Source of the DNA: Verrucomicrobiales bacterium
GTDB lineage: Bacteria; Verrucomicrobiota; Verrucomicrobiia; Verrucomicrobiales; DEV007
NCBI GenBank assembly: GCA_028047635.1
Contig: JAOFXR010000004.1
Location: 1-64,000, forward strand
Direction of reading: 5' to 3'
Length of the DNA: 64,000 nucleotides
The notes under the pieces are model-generated. The model had not been told where the DNA came from and ran no database searches. It saw only the letters and a list, made by a program, of their open reading frames with translations. Positions 59,387 through 64,000 of the stretch are shown in pieces. How positions within the stretch are numbered: the first letter of the stretch is position 1; the number at the start of each line of letters is the position of its first letter. Position numbers and translations under genes: made by a program.

Positions 59387-60004
59387 GTGCTTCTTCTGCC
59401 ACTCTGCTTCCTCATCAGTTGCGAAACAACCGAGCCGGACAAGCGTTATCACCTCAGTTCCTACCGCGGACTGGAAACACAGTCAGGCCCACTTGGGGAT
59501 TTGGGAAATAAGGCACTCGTAAAAAAGGCTGACCCCGAAAGGATGAAGCGATACACGAAAGTGATCGTCGAAGACGTGAAGGTAATACCCTCAAAAAACA
59601 AAGATCCTAAAATTCGCAAAGCAACCCGTGAAGAAGGCGAAAAGTTGGCAGAGCAATTCGAAGATATTCTCGAAAAAGAACTGAGCAAGAGTTACGAAAT
59701 CACAAGACGACGTGGCTACAACACGCTCACGGTGAGGGCTGCGCTCACCGTGTTACGCCCAAGCAACCCTGCTTTATTTGCCGTCAATTATATGCCCTAC
59801 GCCGGCATTGCCGCATCGGCAGTGACCGCACTGAGCGAGCAAAAGGAAACCCTTGGCGCAGGAAGCACCACAGTAGAGGTTGAAGTCATCGATGCCCGAT
59901 CCCGCCGACAGCTCTATGCGATGGTCGATCAGCTCAAGGGAGGAAAGTTTCAGCCGGGCAGCCTCGAGAAGTGGGGACAAACCCAGGGAGCGATGCGCGG
60001 ATAG
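59387..60004 (+). CDS. DUF3313-like lipoprotein (GTG start; C-terminus possibly frameshifted)
   Basis: MLLLPLCFLISCETTEPDKRYHLSSYRGLE...YTKVIVEDVKVIP...SKSYEITRRRGYNTLTVRAALTVLRPSNPA...STTVEVEVIDARSRRQLYAMVDQLKGGKF. Confidence 0.7.
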   Translation: MLLLPLCFLISCETTEPDKRYHLSSYRGLETQSGPLGDLGNKALVKKADPERMKRYTKVIVEDVKVIPSKNKDPKIRKATREEGEKLAEQFEDILEKELSKSYEITRRRGYNTLTVRAALTVLRPSNPALFAVNYMPYAGIAASAVTALSEQKETLGAGSTTVEVEVIDARSRRQLYAMVDQLKGGKFQPGSLEKWGQTQGAMRG

Positions 60005-60186
60005 AGCCGAAAGATCCATCGCGAAATTAATGCAAACGCAGCCAAAGTCGGTCCCACCCGGGCAAACGCCAGCGCAAACAAGCCGGTTAAAAAAACGGTG
60101 AAGAAACCAGCCCCGGCCACTAAGAAAAATGCAACCGCGACTAAAACGCCCTTCTGGAAAAAAACGGAGAGCTAGGTCGGGAGTGA

Positions 60187-61689
60187 CTACTTAGCTTTCT
60201 TCGCAGGCTTCTTTTTTCTTTTCACCTGAGCCTTCGGCGGCTCAAGGCCGTCATCCGGCTGATTCCAAAGGCGATAAGGGTCATCGAGTCGGCGCATTTC
60301 CGAGAGGAGAAGAGCTTCCATTTCAGCAAGCTTTTCAGCGTATTCAGGATTCTCCGCGAGATCGGTCAGCGAAGCACTTCCCTGTCCGTGCTCGGCAATA
60401 AACTCGTTTGGATTCTCCGCGAGATTGAAAAGCTGAGTTTCCTGAACCTCGCCATCGAGAACATCATATTTGATCAACTTCCAGTCTCCTTTTTTCACCG
60501 CGCGCATCCCCGGCTTAGTCCCTCCGCAATAGACACCGAAAAGCGTGTCCCGAACCGTCTCCTCGGCACCCGTTAAAACAGGTTTCAGACTCTTACCCTC
60601 GACCGACGCAGGCGAGTCAACCCCCGCGAGATCGCACAAGGTCGGAAGCACATCCAGCAGGTAGGAATTGGCCTGAACGCGCGTTCCGGCTTTAATCCCG
60701 GGGCCCTTCACGATGAAAGGAACGCGCCAGGTGTGCTCGTATAGATTCTGTTTTCCCTGCAATCCATGACGTCCGATCGCCATGCCATGATCCGCCGTAT
60801 AAATGATGTAGGTGTTGTCGAGTTCCCCCATCGCCTCCAGCTTTTTTAAAACGCGATCCATTTGCTGATCAATGTTCTCATCACAGGCAAACTCGCGCCC
60901 CAACTCGTTTCGGATCGTTTGCTCATCACGGCGCTCCCAGACACCTGAAACAGCGACTTCATCCCGTAAATTCGGATGCCCGTGGTGGAAGGGGTGCTCA
61001 CCGAGATAGTTCACCGGCAGCGCAGGTTGCTTAGAATTCGCCGGGGGAAACGCTGCCTTATCCGTGTGATTTATGGCCCCGTATTTGGCGAGCAACTCAG
61101 GCGTTCCATCACGAGTGTCGTGGGGATGCGAGAATCCAAAATAGATCAAAAACGGGTCTTCATCTTTTGCGCTCTCTCTTTCATCGAGATACTCGATGAC
61201 CCGGTCGCCATGCCAGGCACTCCCTGATTCAGCCGTCCCGCCTCTTTTCGTGGCATCATGAACGACTTGAAACTTACTGTTCGCCGCGGCGTAGCTGTTT
61301 CCCTTTTTACAGGTCCGCATCGTGTCATAACCGGCCCGGTTGAAAATCTCCGCCATGACGTTTTCCTCAATGTCATCAGGGCAGTGCTTACCGTTTTGCC
61401 AATTGGGTAAATGCCAGACAGTCCGTCCCGTCATGATCATGTGCCGTGAAGGGGTGCACACCGCTCCGCTAAATGAGCCCATGTGATACGCGCCATCGAA
61501 TACCATCCCTTCAGCAGCCAACTTATCAATCGTCGGAGAATTCAAGGAGGACTCAGGATTGTAGACCTTCAAATCAAACGGAGATTGATCATCCACGAGG
61601 ACGAAAAGAAGATTCGGTCTTTCGTCTGCCACAAGAAGGCAGGGGGAGAGCATCGCCAGCGCGAGCCAGATAAAGAAAGGTCGTGTCAT
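60187..61689 (-). CDS. Sulfatase (S1 family, iduronate-2-sulfatase-like)
   Basis: PNLLFVLVDDQSPFDLKVY; FGly motif VCTPSRHMIMTGRTVWHLPN; YIIYTADHGMAIGRHGLQGKQNLYEHTWRVPFIVKGPG; start trimmed. Confidence 0.93.
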   Translation of the reverse strand: MTRPFFIWLALAMLSPCLLVADERPNLLFVLVDDQSPFDLKVYNPESSLNSPTIDKLAAEGMVFDGAYHMGSFSGAVCTPSRHMIMTGRTVWHLPNWQNGKHCPDDIEENVMAEIFNRAGYDTMRTCKKGNSYAAANSKFQVVHDATKRGGTAESGSAWHGDRVIEYLDERESAKDEDPFLIYFGFSHPHDTRDGTPELLAKYGAINHTDKAAFPPANSKQPALPVNYLGEHPFHHGHPNLRDEVAVSGVWERRDEQTIRNELGREFACDENIDQQMDRVLKKLEAMGELDNTYIIYTADHGMAIGRHGLQGKQNLYEHTWRVPFIVKGPGIKAGTRVQANSYLLDVLPTLCDLAGVDSPASVEGKSLKPVLTGAEETVRDTLFGVYCGGTKPGMRAVKKGDWKLIKYDVLDGEVQETQLFNLAENPNEFIAEHGQGSASLTDLAENPEYAEKLAEMEALLLSEMRRLDDPYRLWNQPDDGLEPPKAQVKRKKKPAKKAK

Positions 61690-61884
61690 AGTCGGTAAAT
61701 AAGGGGTTAAACAAAGTGAAGACAAGCAAAGCATAGCCTGTCTTCATCATATCATAGCCCCCGACCACACATTTCAAAGCCCACTATTCCGGAAAAAAAT
61801 CGTGTTAGATCTCAAATGGGGCAAACATCGTGACGCATTAACTGCTGAGAGAGATTCCCCCCCCCGTCGAAAAGAAATTTTCTT

Positions 61885-62247
61885 TCACAGGTCTCCCCTG
61901 CGCTGAGAAACGAACGCCCACAAAAAGAACAGCATGAACACGAAGTCATTGAGACCGTAAATACTGTAGAAAACTCCGGCGAATAGATCTCTTTCAAAAA
62001 GCGACGAAAGACGGTTTGCCGAAAGCCACTTCACCCAAACCACGACATAAACGAGCTTTTCCAGGGCAAAAATCGCCATCACCCATGAAACGTTGGAGCG
62101 AATCAAAGAGGCTGCCCCATAAGCAAGTCCCCACACTGAAATCATGATCAAACCGAAGTTCGACATCACGACCGGGTCCGCTTCGTTGATTACCTCATTG
62201 TGAACCCCTTGGAGAAAAGCAAAACGCCCCCCACATTCATTGCGCAC
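61885..62247 (-). CDS. Hypothetical membrane protein
   Basis: 120-aa ORF with 3-4 hydrophobic segments. Confidence 0.55.
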   Translation of the reverse strand: MRNECGGRFAFLQGVHNEVINEADPVVMSNFGLIMISVWGLAYGAASLIRSNVSWVMAIFALEKLVYVVVWVKWLSANRLSSLFERDLFAGVFYSIYGLNDFVFMLFFLWAFVSQRRGDL

Positions 62248-62420
62248 GCAGCGATCAATCCATTTCGAAGCAAGTTTCTGGTCATACTTGACTGGTAGAT
62301 GGTAAACTCAAAAAGGGCGAGGCGCATTGAACTAAGACTCTCCATGAAACTTAGCAGCAAGGCGGTGTGATACCGTCGTGCGCATTTCGCATGCTCGCCT
62401 ATCCGGTCAATTGCAAAAGG

Positions 62421-62879
62421 CTATCCTTTTTTTGAAACGAGATAAGCCTCCCGTTTTCCTGACTCGTATCGCTTCGCCTCCACCGCAAAGCCATTCCGAC
62501 CGGCCACATCGCGCAAAATAGCATCCCAGTTTTCCCCTGTAAATACGCCTGAGATCCGCAAAGGAGGCTCAACTCCCAACCCAAGCAGAACAGGCACTCC
62601 CGTCTTTTTCGAGAGTGTCGAAAAAACCTCACCAAGCGGTTTATCAGCGACACTCAGTTCGACACCGGGGCGAGCGTTCGTAGTCAACCTGCTCGTTCGA
62701 ATAGCGCCGCCACTGGAATCACTTTCCTCATTGTAACCATAGGCAAAGCCTTTCGCACTGATACATCCCACCTGAGAAAACGCAGAAGCGAGCAAAGCCA
62801 AACCCATCAAAGCGACTATCCACATTCCATCGCAGGAATCCGAATCGCTTGAGCGTTGGTGACTTGAATGAGCTTTCAT
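62421..62879 (-). CDS. Hypothetical lipoprotein-like protein with an STN/secretin-like domain
   Basis: VELSVADKPLGEVFSTLSKKTGVPVLLGLGVEPPLRISGVFTGENWDAILRDVAGRNGFAVEAK. Confidence 0.6.
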   Translation of the reverse strand: MKAHSSHQRSSDSDSCDGMWIVALMGLALLASAFSQVGCISAKGFAYGYNEESDSSGGAIRTSRLTTNARPGVELSVADKPLGEVFSTLSKKTGVPVLLGLGVEPPLRISGVFTGENWDAILRDVAGRNGFAVEAKRYESGKREAYLVSKKG

Positions 62880-62943
62880 GAGTTCGTTGGGGCCGGCGTC
62901 TGTTCAACAAGGATCAACATGAGCCTAAAACCCCGGGCCGGTT

Positions 62944-64000
62944 TTAGGATTCCGGCTTCTTCTTTGACTGAGAGCGTCTCCGCCTTGAATTCGAAGAACG
63001 TCGTTTTTTGGCCGGAGCTGCTGCCGCATCTCCTTTCTGTCCTTCCGGCGCGCCACCCTGAGAGGAGCGTTTCTTCTGACTATGTTGAGAGCGAGGAGGC
63101 TTCGACGCCCCCGCTTCGGTGCGTGATTTTCCGGCCGGCTTACTGGAACGTCTTTTAGGACTTGAACCGGAACCCGAACCTGATCTCCGGTCATCACGTC
63201 CCCCACTTTTTCCACGACTGCTGCGTCGTTTCTGACCAGAACCACGGCCACCTTTACTTCCGCCCCTGCCGCCTCCGCCACCTTTTGTGACGAGACGAAA
63301 GTCGACTTCCTTCTTGAAGGTATCCACTTTATCAACTTCAACATCGAGTTCGTCGCCGAGCCTAATCACCCGTTTGCTGCGACGCCCGATGACCTGAACT
63401 CTGGCAGGATCGAACTCGTAAAAGTCATCCTCGATCCGTGACAAAGGAACTAACCCTCTCATTCCCAAATCGGGAATATCAATGAAAAGTCCAAAGTTCC
63501 GAATGTCAGTGACAAGTGCCTTGTATTGCTGTGGATCACCCGCATCCATCTGAGCGAGGAGATAAGCATACATTTTGACATCCTTACTGTCCCGCTCCGC
63601 GTCTGAAGAATTTCGCTCGGTCGTCGAAATGTGCTCGGCAATCCGGGTGAGTTCCGAAACCGATGACTTCACTTTTTCGAAAAGCGTCCGATGCACAATC
63701 AAATCTGCATAACGCCGAATGGGCGAAGTGAAGTGTGCGTATTTCTCCTTGGCCAGCCCGTAGTGCCCGAGCGGCTCAACCGCGTACCGTGCCCGCATGA
63801 GCGATTTGAGAAATCCAATTTTAAGAGCAGCTCCAATCGCGATTGTCCCGAGCCGCTTCAGCAGCTTTTGGACTTCAGCTGATTTTTCAAGATTTCCGCA
63901 GGAAAGATTGTGGCTCAGCACTTCCTGACGATAATCGTAGAGGCGCTTCGGATCAGGTCTCTCGTGAATCCGGTGAATCGACGGGCGGCGCAACTTGATC
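62944..64000 (-). CDS. rnr: Ribonuclease R, C-terminal part (runs off the window edge)
   Basis: LGHYGLAKEKYAHFTSPIRRYADLIVHRTLFEKV (RNB), ALVTDIRNFGLFIDIPDLGMRGLVPLSRIEDDFYEFDPARVQVIGRRSKRVIRLGDELDVEVDKVD (S1), long basic Arg/Ser/Lys tail. Confidence 0.92.
   Translation of the reverse strand, partial: IKLRRPSIHRIHERPDPKRLYDYRQEVLSHNLSCGNLEKSAEVQKLLKRLGTIAIGAALKIGFLKSLMRARYAVEPLGHYGLAKEKYAHFTSPIRRYADLIVHRTLFEKVKSSVSELTRIAEHISTTERNSSDAERDSKDVKMYAYLLAQMDAGDPQQYKALVTDIRNFGLFIDIPDLGMRGLVPLSRIEDDFYEFDPARVQVIGRRSKRVIRLGDELDVEVDKVDTFKKEVDFRLVTKGGGGGRGGSKGGRGSGQKRRSSRGKSGGRDDRRSGSGSGSSPKRRSSKPAGKSRTEAGASKPPRSQHSQKKRSSQGGAPEGQKGDAAAAPAKKRRSSNSRRRRSQSKKKPES

Noticed and set aside
1-64000. CRISPR arrays, prophage, IS elements, tRNA/rRNA genes
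   Set aside because: No regularly spaced repeats, transposase/integrase motifs or recognisable tRNA/rRNA sequence seen by eye

Overview
64 kb window from what looks like a Verrucomicrobiota/PVC-type genome. This lineage is inferred from gene content: PVC-type heme-binding CxxCH protein, many S1 sulfatases, an ECF-sigma/FecR pair, ThuA, DUF1080 and SHD1 domains. The ends hold housekeeping genes (purH, Nudix, FmdB, a RluA-type pseudouridine synthase, the C-terminal part of RNase R). Between about 8 and 62 kb lies a large polysaccharide/sulfate-ester catabolic region. It has ten sulfatase genes (one reduced to a 144-aa form and one fused to a DUF1080 domain), sugar epimerases, dehydrogenases, esterases, a PhoD-like phosphatase, a GH99/GH71-like protein, a DUF5060 protein and a beta-propeller/cupredoxin protein. 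The most notable observation is a secreted peroxiredoxin on the minus strand (48473..49003). Its ORF is interrupted by an in-frame TGA exactly at the peroxidatic cysteine of the PxxxTxxC motif, giving PKAFTGG-TGA-TAEC. A complementary stem-loop lies 4 nt downstream of the TGA, so it is a candidate selenoprotein. Other observations: several genuinely broken genes at 46-55 kb, non-canonical sulfatase maturation motifs (CRPAL, CSTSR), unusual domain fusions, an orphan EboD-like sugar-phosphate cyclase, a HUMPS-family sugar operon, a truncated OLD-like ATPase and a near-perfect 53-bp palindrome. All family names come from motif recognition by eye; no database search was run.
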